DNA of 64,000 nt. Source: Falsiphaeobacter marinintestinus (GTDB taxonomy: Bacteria; Pseudomonadota; Alphaproteobacteria; Rhodobacterales; Rhodobacteraceae). Position 1 is the stretch's first letter. The number at the start of each line of letters is the position of its first letter. This document shows, piece by piece, positions 15,929-24,543 of this stretch. The notes under the pieces were generated by a model that did not search any database, had not been told where the DNA came from, and saw nothing but the letters and a program-made list of their open reading frames with translations. The position numbers were made by a program, and so were the translations under genes. The stretch covers positions 372,001 to 436,000 of the forward strand of contig NZ_VOGO01000001.1 of NCBI RefSeq assembly GCF_007923355.1. The letters run 5' to 3'.

Positions 15929-16684
15929 ATGAACGTCAAACCGGACTTTTCCAAAAACGCCAATCAGGCGACCACGGCTCCGGCCTTTCTGTCGGTCTGG
16001 GACATGCACGCGTATTATGGCGAAAGCTATATCGTGCAAGGCATCAGCTTTAACGTCCACGAAGGTGAAATCCTGGCGCTGCTGGGCCGCAACGGGGCGG
16101 GTAAAACCTCGACTCTGCGGGCCATTGCACGTCTGGATGATCCGCAGGTTTCGCACGGTGAGATCTGGCTGGATCACAAGCCCCTGCACAACATGAGCAG
16201 TTATGAGGCCGCAACTGTTGGCCTGGGCCTCGTGCCTGAAGACCGGCGCATCATCGCCGGTCTGACTGTCGAAGAGAACTTGCAGCTGGCGCAGATTGCT
16301 CCACCGATTGGTTGGTCGATTGAACGCCTTTACGAATTGTTCCCGCGTCTTGGTGAACGTCGCAAACAAGAAGGCATTACTCTTTCCGGCGGCGAGCAAC
16401 AGATGCTGGCCATCGCCCGGGCGCTGGCGCGTGACATCAAAGTTCTGCTGCTGGACGAACCCTATGAAGGCCTGGCACCGGTGATCGTGGACGAGATTGA
16501 AAAGACTCTCATCCACATCAAGGAACAGGGTATGACAACTGTAATCGTTGAACAAAACGCGGTGCGGGCGCTTGAGCTGGCGGACCGTGCGGTGATCCTT
16601 GATACCGGTGGCATCGTGTTTGACGGCGCGGCGTCCGAGGTTCTTGAGAACGAGGAACTGCGCGCGGAATACCTTGCGATCTGA
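15929..16684 (+). CDS. HAAT ABC importer ATPase (LivF type)
   Basis: The second ATPase of the importer, 251 residues, with an N-terminal extension of about 25 residues before the core (FLSVWDMHAYYGESYIVQGIS). Walker A is GRNGAGKTST, the signature TLSGGEQQMLAIARAL, Walker B VLLLDEPYEGLAP, and the switch His is replaced in VEQNAVRAL by Gln, as is normal for LivF. It closes the operon, and a strong terminator hairpin begins 40 bases after its stop. Confidence 0.88.
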   Translation: MNVKPDFSKNANQATTAPAFLSVWDMHAYYGESYIVQGISFNVHEGEILALLGRNGAGKTSTLRAIARLDDPQVSHGEIWLDHKPLHNMSSYEAATVGLGLVPEDRRIIAGLTVEENLQLAQIAPPIGWSIERLYELFPRLGERRKQEGITLSGGEQQMLAIARALARDIKVLLLDEPYEGLAPVIVDEIEKTLIHIKEQGMTTVIVEQNAVRALELADRAVILDTGGIVFDGAASEVLENEELRAEYLAI

Positions 16685-16719
16685 CAAACTTCGTCCCGGA
16701 CCTACAAACCGGGGTCGGC

Positions 16720-18384
16720 ATGGAAAGGCCGGTGCATCTGCACCGGCCTTTTTCATGTCGGAATCCTGTGTCAGATAGGGGCTCCGAGTCGAGCCAATTG
16801 ACCGTTTTGTACCACCCCACGAGGCCGCTTTTGCCGTTTTGTACATTCCTCCCCCCCGTCGTCATCCATTCAGCCGAATACGATCCGCTCAGGAACGATC
16901 TGTTCTTCAGCACGCGACGCGGTCAGGTGATGCAATGGGACATCGACACTCGTTCAGTGATCGCAACCTTTGACGTGGGCGGAACCCCGGGGCACATGAC
17001 AATCTCGCCGGATGGCAGCACCCTGTACGTTGCGCAGGGCGACGTTTCCTACTTTGATGACGGCGGTGGAGGCTGGACGAATTACCGGTCGGGTCAGGTT
17101 GTCGAAACCATCGACATCGCCAGCGGATCCATCGCCCGGATCGAACAAGAAGTGACCGGCCATGAGGGCGGCAGCTACGATGTTGCGCTGACTGCGGATG
17201 GTATGCTGTTCTGGACCAGCGAGTTTGGCGGGTCAGGCTTGACGCCTCTGTCGTCGATGGACGCCGACACTGGCATCATTGCGACCGTTGAGTCCGATGC
17301 GATACCGACTGGTCTGAGGCAAGAGTCGCTGTTGATCGAATCCGAAGACAACGAATTTGTTCTGCTTATTGAACAAATGACCTCGAACACGGGCATGCAC
17401 ATCATCGAATCCGACAGTGGTGAGATTATTGCATCGGCCCAGTCGTATGATATTCCGATACTCGACGATACGATCATACGGAGCGTTGGCGACATCAGTT
17501 CGTCGGCACAAATGCTTGTCAGTATGGCAGTCGGCTTCCAGGTTTTTGATTTCGCATTTCGCCGGGTCGCCGACCTGTCGGCCTATGAAGCCGACGGGGT
17601 CGCGTTTTCAGTGGATGGCGCGCTGCTTTTTGCCTTTGATAAAGATGCTCAATTCCTGACCACGTTCGATACCCAGACCTGGGAGGTTGTTCGGGTCTAT
17701 GACCTTGGTGCCTTGCCGCAGAATGCGGGCAACCGTTTGGCACAGCTGACAAATCTGGACACCGAAGGCTTTCTGGTTTTTGAAACCACACATGGCGGCA
17801 TCGCTGTTCTGGATCTGGAAGCCCCCTATCAGACCAACAGTGCCAGTGCCGGGGACGACCGGTTCCTGGGCACCAGTGCCGCCGACCGGTTTCATGGGTT
17901 AGCTGGCGACGATGTGATCGATGGCAATGACGGGGACGATTTCCTGTTCGGAAATACCGGCCACGACCGACTTTATGGCGATGACGGTGACGATGAACTG
18001 ATTGGCGCAAGTGGCAACGACTCGCTGTTCGGCGGCGAAGGGGCGGACCTGATTGTCGGCGGTAACGGGCAAGACGTCTTGTACGGCGGCGCGGGCGACG
18101 ACCGGCTGCTGGACGGAGCAGGTGCGGATCAGTTGTTTGGCGGCGACGGGAGCGATCAATTCGTTCTTGCATTGGACGGTGCCGAGGATTGGATCAGCGG
18201 GTTCCAGCCCGGATCGGACATCATAGATCTGCGGTATTGGAACCTGACCCCACTGGACGCGTTCGAGATTACCTATGGCCCCGGTCAGACGGCAACCATC
18301 GAAAGCAAGGGCGAAGTCCTGCACATCCGTTTTGACCCAGGTTTTGGCCGAACGGAGCTGACAGAGGACGATTTCCTGTTCTGA
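16720..18384 (+). CDS. Beta-propeller protein with C-terminal RTX calcium-binding repeats; 5' end uncertain, possibly truncated
   Basis: The open frame is 554 residues. From about residue 50, WD/YVTN-like propeller repeats are seen (RRGQVMQWDIDTRSVIATFDV, TISPDGSTLYVAQGD). Residues about 385-480 hold some nine GGxGxDxLx calcium-binding nonapeptides (DGNDGDDFLFGN, GGAGDDRLLDGA), and the acidic hydrophobic tail ELTEDDFLF fits type I secretion. The first 45 residues are Pro/Arg-rich, unlike either domain, and are encoded by the previous terminator plus a repeated GTTTTGTAC element. No credible ribosome site precedes 16720. Either translation starts late (next Met is residue 71) or the real 5' end has been lost. 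Confidence 0.65.
   Translation: MERPVHLHRPFSCRNPVSDRGSESSQLTVLYHPTRPLLPFCTFLPPVVIHSAEYDPLRNDLFFSTRRGQVMQWDIDTRSVIATFDVGGTPGHMTISPDGSTLYVAQGDVSYFDDGGGGWTNYRSGQVVETIDIASGSIARIEQEVTGHEGGSYDVALTADGMLFWTSEFGGSGLTPLSSMDADTGIIATVESDAIPTGLRQESLLIESEDNEFVLLIEQMTSNTGMHIIESDSGEIIASAQSYDIPILDDTIIRSVGDISSSAQMLVSMAVGFQVFDFAFRRVADLSAYEADGVAFSVDGALLFAFDKDAQFLTTFDTQTWEVVRVYDLGALPQNAGNRLAQLTNLDTEGFLVFETTHGGIAVLDLEAPYQTNSASAGDDRFLGTSAADRFHGLAGDDVIDGNDGDDFLFGNTGHDRLYGDDGDDELIGASGNDSLFGGEGADLIVGGNGQDVLYGGAGDDRLLDGAGADQLFGGDGSDQFVLALDGAEDWISGFQPGSDIIDLRYWNLTPLDAFEITYGPGQTATIESKGEVLHIRFDPGFGRTELTEDDFLF
16724..16754 (+). terminator. Rho-independent terminator of the importer operon
   Basis: AAAGGCCGGTG (16724-16734) pairs with CACCGGCCTTT (16741-16751) and is followed by more T. 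The 11-base perfect stem and T-tract are a textbook terminator. The first ATG of the next open frame (16720) lies at its left foot, which argues against that ATG as a real start. Confidence 0.9.
16798..16847. repeat. Copy 1 of a GTTTTGTAC pair element
   Basis: TTGACCGTTTTGTAC begins at 16798, and a second GCCGTTTTGTACATT lies downstream; the two GTTTTGTAC words start at 16804 and 16836, 32 bases apart. The same arrangement with the same 32-base spacing occurs at 46223-46271. This copy overlaps the odd N-terminal part of the RTX reading frame. Confidence 0.6.
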
Positions 18385-18488
18385 AGGTGACAGGCTTGGC
18401 CAAGCGACCCGCCCCGGGGCGCAGTTGAAGTTTGCCGGGTCCAAGGTTCCCCATTGCGGCAGGCCTGCGGGGCGCATTAAATGCATGT

Positions 18489-19355
18489 ATGAAAATCGCC
18501 GCGATCACGATGACCTATCGCGACTATTGGGCCTTGTCCCAATGGTATGCCCATTATGGCCGTCATCTGGGGCCTGAAAACCTGTTCATCATTGCCCATG
18601 GCGCAGACCCGCGCGTGCAAGAGCTGTGCCCGCGCGCCAGTGTGATCACCGTGCCACGTGACAAGCTGGACCGATTTGACCAGATGCGCAGTCAGTTGAT
18701 GAACAATATCCGCGCCGGGTTGCTATCGCTTTATGACTGGGTGATCCAGACGGATGCCGACGAACTGATCTGCCTGGATCCGGATCAGCACGCCTCTTTC
18801 CCCGACCTGTTCGCGCAGCATAAGGCACCCGCCCTGTTTGCACTGGGTTTGAACGTTGCGGAAAACGCAGGCGACGCCGAGATCGCCAGCAACGCCCCTG
18901 CCCTGCCTGATCGACCCAGCGCAGTGTTCACCGGCCATTACAGCAAGGCCTGGGCCGCGTCAGCCCCGGTCAGTTTTGCGCGGCATGGGTTGGCTTTGGG
19001 CCCCCGCAAACTTAAACGCAAACCGATGGTTTTGCCGCGTGGCGTCTATCTGGCGCATCTCAAATTCGCCAGCATGGAGGCTTTGGAAACGGTCAATCAG
19101 GTCCGGCGGGATGTCACCCAGGAAGAAGCCCGCGGCCTGCCCGGAACCGCATGGAAAAAACCGGATCAAACCGCGCGCAATTTCTATATCAAGTTCGAAA
19201 AACTGGAAGAAAGGCCCTGGGACGAGGCCGAAGCCGACGCCTTTGGCAAGGTTGCGACAGACCCGGTCAGGGACACGTCCAAAGGTATTTTGCGGGCCAG
19301 AAGCCTCAGGTTCGATCACCGCACGCGTATCCCGGACCGCATCCGGAGCTTCTGA
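18489..19355 (+). CDS. Glycosyltransferase family 2-like protein
   Basis: A 288-residue cytosolic enzyme. The start MKIAAITMTYRDYWALSQWYAHYG is typical of the DUF/GT2-like glycosyltransferases found beside polysaccharide genes. The nucleotide-sugar/metal motif appears as QTDADELI near residue 95. The rest has many Arg/Lys residues and lacks membrane helices. I chose the ATG at 18489; an upstream in-frame ATG would add 19 residues with no family character. It stands alone after the RTX gene; donor and acceptor sugars are unknown. Confidence 0.7.
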   Translation: MKIAAITMTYRDYWALSQWYAHYGRHLGPENLFIIAHGADPRVQELCPRASVITVPRDKLDRFDQMRSQLMNNIRAGLLSLYDWVIQTDADELICLDPDQHASFPDLFAQHKAPALFALGLNVAENAGDAEIASNAPALPDRPSAVFTGHYSKAWAASAPVSFARHGLALGPRKLKRKPMVLPRGVYLAHLKFASMEALETVNQVRRDVTQEEARGLPGTAWKKPDQTARNFYIKFEKLEERPWDEAEADAFGKVATDPVRDTSKGILRARSLRFDHRTRIPDRIRSF

Positions 19356-19464
19356 GATCGACACCCCGTCTGATCGCCCGTTTCATGCCCTTCTGTCGCA
19401 CAAGCATTGCATCAAACCCGGATGGCACTACATTCTTAAAGAACGCCTGTTTTCGGAGTCTGTG

Positions 19465-19791
19465 ATGAAGCGTGTTACCCTGGCCGCCTGCTGCCTGATC
19501 TTGCCAACATTTGTGGCCCCTGTTTTCGCTGAAACCACCACCGACGAGCAGGTCAGAAACTATGATGTCGCGCAAAACGCGCATGGGCAGAAAAATCCGA
19601 ACCGAAAGAACAAAAAGAAGAAGAACGATGGCGTCAATGTCGGCGTCAGCAACAACGGCGTGTCGGTTGGCGTGCGCAACGACGGAACATCGGTGAGAAT
19701 GGGCCCAAGCGGCCCAAGCGTTTCGACGCGTACCAATAGCGGTGTGCGCCTTTCGATCAGTGCAAACGGGCGGGTTGGTATCGGGTTCTGA
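19465..19791 (+). CDS. Small exported basic/Gly-Val-rich hypothetical protein
   Basis: A 108-residue protein with a Sec signal peptide (MKRVTLAACCLILPTFVAPVFA, cleavage after AFA-like VFA). A highly basic linker follows (NPNRKNKKKKND), then repeats of the form GVNVGVSNNGVSVGVRNDGTSVRMG, a beta-strand-like pattern with the spacing seen in extracellular repeat proteins. A GGAG site lies before the ATG. No family was recognised. It converges on the short-chain dehydrogenase gene with 15 bases between stops. Confidence 0.65.
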   Translation: MKRVTLAACCLILPTFVAPVFAETTTDEQVRNYDVAQNAHGQKNPNRKNKKKKNDGVNVGVSNNGVSVGVRNDGTSVRMGPSGPSVSTRTNSGVRLSISANGRVGIGF

Positions 19792-19806
19792 CCCGCTTTG
19801 ACGCCC

Positions 19807-20610
19807 CTATTGTGCGGTCCAGCCTCCATCCACGGGAATTGACGTTCCGGTAACGTTGTGCGCGACGGGGCTGCACAGCCAACGCGCCAGCGCGCCGATC
19901 TCGGATGGATCCGACATGCGCAAGCTGGGTTGTTTTTCAGCTAACAGATCGGCAATGCCCGCATCGCGGTCGCCGTCGAACGCAGCTGCGCGCGCATCGA
20001 CCTGAGGCTGAATGATCGCGGTTTCGGTCCACCCCGGACAGATGCAGTTCACGGTCACCCCGCCCTGCGCCTTCGTACCTTTGGCGGCATATTCCAGGGC
20101 CGCAACCCGGCTTAACCCCACCAGCCCGAATTTCGCCGCGACATAGGGCGCCTTTTGCTGTGACGCCACCAACCCGTGGACGCTGGCAATATTGATCACC
20201 CGGCCATAACCTCGCGCGGCCATGCCCGGCATTGCCGCCTGCATGGTGTGAAACGCGGCACTCAGATTGATGGCAAGGATCGCGTTCCACATGTCTGCGG
20301 GCATCTCGGCAAGCGGTGCGGTATGCTGAATGCCAGCATTGTTGACCAGAACATCGACTCCGCCCCAATCTTCGACCGCCTGCATCAGATCACCAATCGC
20401 GTCGGCACTGCGCAAGTCACCGGCAAAGAATTCGGCCTGCGGCGCGCCAATGCCGCGCAGATGTGCGCAGACCGCGTCGATCTGAGCGGCGTCAGCGATG
20501 CCGTGCACGGCAATCCGCGCTCCGGCTTTCGCCAGTTCTTCGGCGATGGCCAGACCGATACCCTGAACCGACCCGGTCACCAGCGCGGTTTTTCCAGTAA
20601 GATCCGTCAT
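19807..20610 (-). CDS. Short-chain dehydrogenase, probably 3-hydroxybutyrate dehydrogenase
   Basis: A 267-residue SDR enzyme. NAD-binding motif TGSVQGIG lies at residues 12-19, NNAG at about 90, and the catalytic Ser-Tyr-Lys in NIASVHG and APYVAAK. The C-terminal block (WLCSPVAHNVTGTSIPVDGGW) and VQGIG form match D-3-hydroxybutyrate dehydrogenases, which interconvert hydroxybutyrate and acetoacetate. It overlaps the acyl-CoA ligase stop by four bases and is the last gene of that operon. A generic SDR role in a fatty or aromatic acid pathway cannot be excluded. Confidence 0.78.
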   Translation of the reverse strand: MTDLTGKTALVTGSVQGIGLAIAEELAKAGARIAVHGIADAAQIDAVCAHLRGIGAPQAEFFAGDLRSADAIGDLMQAVEDWGGVDVLVNNAGIQHTAPLAEMPADMWNAILAINLSAAFHTMQAAMPGMAARGYGRVINIASVHGLVASQQKAPYVAAKFGLVGLSRVAALEYAAKGTKAQGGVTVNCICPGWTETAIIQPQVDARAAAFDGDRDAGIADLLAEKQPSLRMSDPSEIGALARWLCSPVAHNVTGTSIPVDGGWTAQ

Positions 20611-22103
20611 TTACCTTCCTCCAGAAAGCGGCGCAGTTCGGTTTTCAGGACTTTCCCGTAATTGTTCTTTGGCAACCCAGTTAAGAAAACGTAATCCTTC
20701 GGCCGTTTGAATCGCGCAATGTTTTCGATGCACAGCCGGTCCAGATCTTCGGACCCCACGTCGCCCACGATGAAGGCCACGACCTCTTCGCCCCACTCTG
20801 AATGCGGACGGCCGACAACCGACACTTCCCGCACGCCCGGATGTGTCAGAAGAATCTCTTCAACTTCGCGTGGATAGACGTTCGAGCCGCCCGTAATGAT
20901 CATGTCCTTGGAGCGATCCCGCATGGTGATGAACCCATCTTCGTCCGCAAACCCCATATCCCCAGTCATCAGCCAGCCATCTACCAGCGTCTTTTTGGTC
21001 GCGGCCTCGTTTTGCCAATAGCCCGGCATGACCACATCGCCGCGCACCATGATTTCGCCGTGCTGCCCTGCGGCCAAAGGCGCGCAATCGGCGTCGCCAA
21101 TCTGAACCTCGACCGGGGATTGCGCCCGCCCAACGCTGACAAGACGATCCTTCCAAAGTGGATGGCTGCGATCTGTCACCAGATCGCGCGGCAGCGCCGA
21201 AATACCCATCGGACATTCGCCCTGACCATAAATCTGAACGAAAACTGAGCCAAAGACCTCAACCGCTTCGACGATATCGGCCAGATACATCGGGCCGCCA
21301 CCATAAACGATGGTCCGCAGCCCTTCACCGGTTGCACCTGTGGCTATGGCGGCTTCGCTCATTCGTTTGACCATGGTGGGCGCGGCGAACATCTGGACGT
21401 TGCCAAAGTGGCGGGCAAGATCAAAGATCTCGGCCGGATCAAAGCCACCCGACACCGGGCAGACATGGCGCGCGCCAACCAGAACATGCACCATGTTATA
21501 GATCCCGGCCCCATGGCTCATCGGGGCGGCATACAGAATTGCATCGTCACCGGTCGCGACATCCACATCGGTCTGATAGGCCAGCGACATCGCAACCAGC
21601 ATCCGGTGCGTGATCATCACCCCCTTGGGCCGCCCGGTGGTGCCCGAGGTGTAAAACAGCCATGCCAGATCGGTCGGGTCGCGCGGGATTGGCGCGGGAA
21701 TCGGGTCGGCCCTGTGATCTGTGGTTTCGACATCAATCACGCGGCAAGGGGCTTGCGCTGCACACACCGCATCCGCCAATTCCGTGGTCGCAAAGCACAT
21801 CGCCGCGCCCGAGTTTTCCAGAATGAACACCGCCTCGCGGCCATGCAGCTTGGCATTGATCGGCACGGCCACAGCCCCGGCATACCAGATGCCGTATTGC
21901 ATGATCAGGTAATCCGGGCAGTTCTTCATAAATATAGCGACCCGGTCACCGGGCTTTATACCCTGGTCGATCAGCCAACCGGCGACCTGCGCTGCCTGAG
22001 TGTGAAACCCGCTGTAATCGGCCACCAGATCCCGCCCCAGATACAATGCGGGGCGCGTCGGTGCGATCTGGGCCTGCCGGTGCAGCCAAAGCCCAAGGTT
22101 CAT
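20607..22103 (-). CDS. AMP-forming acyl-CoA synthetase (class I ligase)
   Basis: A 498-residue ANL-family ligase that activates a carboxylic acid to its CoA thioester through an acyl-adenylate. The AMP-binding box is YTSGTTGRPKGVMITH (about residue 157), the A5 region YGQGECPMG, the A7/A8 region TGDMGFADEDGFITMRDRSKDMIITGG, and the catalytic lysine KNNYGKVLK near the C-terminus. The length and motifs fit medium/long-chain or cyclohexane/benzoate-type ligases, not acetyl-CoA synthetase (about 650). It overlaps both neighbours by four bases, so the operon makes a thiolase, ligase and dehydrogenase together. Confidence 0.85.
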   Translation of the reverse strand: MNLGLWLHRQAQIAPTRPALYLGRDLVADYSGFHTQAAQVAGWLIDQGIKPGDRVAIFMKNCPDYLIMQYGIWYAGAVAVPINAKLHGREAVFILENSGAAMCFATTELADAVCAAQAPCRVIDVETTDHRADPIPAPIPRDPTDLAWLFYTSGTTGRPKGVMITHRMLVAMSLAYQTDVDVATGDDAILYAAPMSHGAGIYNMVHVLVGARHVCPVSGGFDPAEIFDLARHFGNVQMFAAPTMVKRMSEAAIATGATGEGLRTIVYGGGPMYLADIVEAVEVFGSVFVQIYGQGECPMGISALPRDLVTDRSHPLWKDRLVSVGRAQSPVEVQIGDADCAPLAAGQHGEIMVRGDVVMPGYWQNEAATKKTLVDGWLMTGDMGFADEDGFITMRDRSKDMIITGGSNVYPREVEEILLTHPGVREVSVVGRPHSEWGEEVVAFIVGDVGSEDLDRLCIENIARFKRPKDYVFLTGLPKNNYGKVLKTELRRFLEEGK

Positions 22104-23260
22104 GCCTTCACCGGTTCAAGAATGCTGGCATAGTTCGCAACACCGGACCCGCCCATATTGAACACCAGCCCCAGTTCGGCGCCGGGGTGCTGCATGGCGT
22201 CGGCCTGCCCCAGCATTTGCCGCGCGATCAGCGTGTGCATCGACACGCCCGTCGCGCCCACCGGATGCCCCTTGGCCTTGAGCCCACCTGACAGGTTCAC
22301 CGGCAACCGCCCGCCGGCGTGCACCACGCCGCCTTCCAGCAGGTCTGCCGCATGGCCGTGTGCCGCCAAGCCCATTGCCTCGTAAATCAACAACTCGGCA
22401 ATCGTGAAACAATCATGCACTTCGGCCACGTCCAGATCACCGACGGTGATACCGGCCCGATCATACGCGGTATGAATGGCCCTGCGCGGGCCTTCAAAGG
22501 CCAGAAGATCGCGCTGAGACATCGGCATGATGTCGTTAACCTGCGCGACACCGCGCAGGCGCACGGCCTTGGCCATGTCAGGCACCAGATCATCCGACAC
22601 CAACACCAGCGCCGCCGCCCCGTCTGAGACCAGCGAACAATCGGTTTTCTTCAGCGGGGCCGCGATCATCGGGTTGCGGTCAGACACTTGGGCACAAAAA
22701 TCCTCATCCATGGGTTTTTGCAGCTGTGCCAGCGGGTTGTTCACCGAATTGCCGTGGTTTTTGGCGGCGATCCGGGCCAGGGCCTGCGTGTGGTCGCCGT
22801 ATTTGTCAAAATAGGCTTGGGCGAATTGCGCAAACACCCCTGGAAAGGACAATCCCGCCTCGTCCTTTTGATAGGCCGCGTGCCCCAAAGCCGCCGTCAC
22901 GTCCGGGTTCGACAGATGGGTCATCTTTTCAACCCCGATCACCAGAGCCACTTTGGCCTCACCCGCCAAAATCGCCTGACGCGCCGCAAATACGGCAGCC
23001 GACCCCGAGGCACAGGCGTTTTCCAGCCGCGTCGCTGGCTTGTACCTCAGCCCCGGGTCAATCCCCATGGCCAGTGAAGACGGGAAACCGTCGGCAACCA
23101 TCCCGGCGTTGAAATGGCCCACCCAGATGCCGTCGACATCGGCACCGGTGATCCCCGCGTCCGCCAGCGGTTCGCTTCCGGCGGCGATAATCAGATCTTC
23201 AAGAGACTGGTTATCCAGCTTGCCGAACTTCGTGTGACCCCATCCCGTGATGCAGACCAT
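22100..23260 (-). CDS. Thiolase / SCP-x-type acetyl-CoA acetyltransferase
   Basis: A 386-residue thiolase-superfamily enzyme. The nucleophilic cysteine lies in RLENACASGSAAV (about residue 88), the second half has EVHDCFTIAELL, and the C-terminal motifs are GGLKAKGHPVGATG and VFNMGGSG. This pattern is the SCP2-thiolase/lipid-transfer class, which includes beta-ketothiolases of unusual acids. The ATG at 23260 follows GGGGAGGAATACATC; an upstream in-frame start lacks family character. It is the first gene of the operon and faces a LuxR-type regulator across an 89-base promoter region. Confidence 0.82.
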   Translation of the reverse strand: MVCITGWGHTKFGKLDNQSLEDLIIAAGSEPLADAGITGADVDGIWVGHFNAGMVADGFPSSLAMGIDPGLRYKPATRLENACASGSAAVFAARQAILAGEAKVALVIGVEKMTHLSNPDVTAALGHAAYQKDEAGLSFPGVFAQFAQAYFDKYGDHTQALARIAAKNHGNSVNNPLAQLQKPMDEDFCAQVSDRNPMIAAPLKKTDCSLVSDGAAALVLVSDDLVPDMAKAVRLRGVAQVNDIMPMSQRDLLAFEGPRRAIHTAYDRAGITVGDLDVAEVHDCFTIAELLIYEAMGLAAHGHAADLLEGGVVHAGGRLPVNLSGGLKAKGHPVGATGVSMHTLIARQMLGQADAMQHPGAELGLVFNMGGSGVANYASILEPVKA

Positions 23261-23349
23261 GATGTATTCCTCCCCAGAACGTTGGCCCAAGGATAGGCCG
23301 CCCGAGGTGTGCTCTTCAATTCCGTAGAAATACCCGGCACTCTGCGCGG

Positions 23350-23886
23350 ATGACTGACATTGCTTTTGAACACGCGCCCATCGGGCTTGCCGAATTGCAG
23401 AACCGCATCATCCAGCGCTGCAACCTGCAGTTCGCCGCGATCTTTGGCGGTGCCCCGTCGGATCACAAAAACCGTCCGCTGCGCGATTTCTATCCTTCGC
23501 AGGATGAATTCGACCGTATCGGGGCGCGTGGACAGGCCATCATGCGCCGGACCGGGGCATACAACGACGAACGCATCATGCAGCGCACGGATGGAGATCT
23601 GTTCTGGTGCCGGGTGCGTGGCCAGTCTCTGACGCCTGACGATCCGTTTGCGCATGGGATCTGGTCATTCGCCGATTTGTCCGACGACCGCCCCGTTGTG
23701 CATCTGACACCGCGCGAACGCGAAGTTGCGATTCTGACCTGCCGGGGCCTGTCCGCGAAAGAAATCGGGGCCGAGATCAACCTGTCCTATCGCACGATAG
23801 AAGCACATCGCGCCCGCATGATGGAAAAATTCGGGGCCCGCAAGTTGCCCGAATTGGTGGCGAAACTGACCGGAATGCCACTTTAA
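23350..23886 (+). CDS. PAS-domain LuxR-family transcriptional regulator
   Basis: A 178-residue regulator. Residues about 5-110 look like a PAS fold (APIGLAELQNRIIQRCNLQFAAIFGG, later RTDGDLFWCRVRGQSL). The C-terminal part is a LuxR/GerE helix-turn-helix, LTPREREVAILTCRGLSAKEIGAEINLSYRTIEAHRARMMEKFG, with all landmark residues. It is transcribed away from the thiolase operon and most likely controls it. The PAS ligand is unknown; the conserved operon partner suggests an acyl-CoA or an acid. No receiver domain or phospho-Asp is present, so activity is not set by a kinase. Confidence 0.8.
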   Translation: MTDIAFEHAPIGLAELQNRIIQRCNLQFAAIFGGAPSDHKNRPLRDFYPSQDEFDRIGARGQAIMRRTGAYNDERIMQRTDGDLFWCRVRGQSLTPDDPFAHGIWSFADLSDDRPVVHLTPREREVAILTCRGLSAKEIGAEINLSYRTIEAHRARMMEKFGARKLPELVAKLTGMPL

Positions 23887-24033
23887 CACCGCAGCCCTCG
23901 CAATTTAGGCTGGAATTCTTATGTTACCGCCATCCTGCAGTGCTTTTCAGTGGTCGGCCATTGGCCTATAAGCGCGCTCACAACATAACCCCGCGGCACC
24001 CTTCGGGACAGCCGTACCGGTCGAGGACGAGAG

Positions 24034-24534
24034 ATGGACAAGAACAAGCACGACACGGATGTGGCATTTATCAAAGCACTGGCCGAGCTTCTTCGCGAAA
24101 ATGACCTGACCGAGCTTCAGGTCAAACGGGACTATGACGAGCATGACAGCCTGAACGTCCGTGTGACGCGTACGCCGCCTGCTCAGGTCATGGCGGCGCC
24201 CGTTCAGGTCACCACCGCTGCCGCACCGGCCGCCGCTGCTGCGCCTGCCCCGTCTGCGCCAGCTGCTGGCCCGGCAACCGCCGAAGATCCTGCCACCCAT
24301 CCCGGCGCGGTCACATCGCCCATGGTTGGAACCATCTACCTTCAGACCGAACCCGGCGCGCCGTCCTTCATCAAGGTCGGCTCGCAAGTCGAAGAAGGCG
24401 ACACGCTTCTGATTGTCGAAGCGATGAAGACCATGAACCACATTCCCGCGCCCAAGGCGGGCATTATCAAACGGATCATGGTCGAAGATGGGGCCGCCGT
24501 CGAATTTGGCACGCCTCTGGTCATCATCGAGTAA
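24034..24534 (+). CDS. accB: Acetyl-CoA carboxylase biotin carboxyl carrier protein
   Basis: The 166-residue BCCP carries the biotin that shuttles carboxyl groups in the first step of fatty-acid synthesis. It has an N-terminal helical part, an Ala/Pro hinge at about residues 55-85 and a C-terminal biotinyl domain whose modified lysine is in VEAMKTMNHIPA. GAGGACGAGAG precedes the ATG. It stands nine bases before accC in the usual bacterial pair. Confidence 0.95.
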   Translation: MDKNKHDTDVAFIKALAELLRENDLTELQVKRDYDEHDSLNVRVTRTPPAQVMAAPVQVTTAAAPAAAAAPAPSAPAAGPATAEDPATHPGAVTSPMVGTIYLQTEPGAPSFIKVGSQVEEGDTLLIVEAMKTMNHIPAPKAGIIKRIMVEDGAAVEFGTPLVIIE

Positions 24535-24543
24535 GGATACCCC

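Noticed and set aside
11424-16684. Urea (UrtABCDE) transporter assignment
   Set aside because: The binding protein and ATPases are of the general HAAT type and no urease genes are near; the acyl-type regulator points elsewhere.
15296-16846. Long antisense open frame (516 residues) opposite the two importer ATPases
   Set aside because: The plus strand carries two complete ATPases with all motifs; the minus frame has no family resemblance and arises from GC-rich codon bias.
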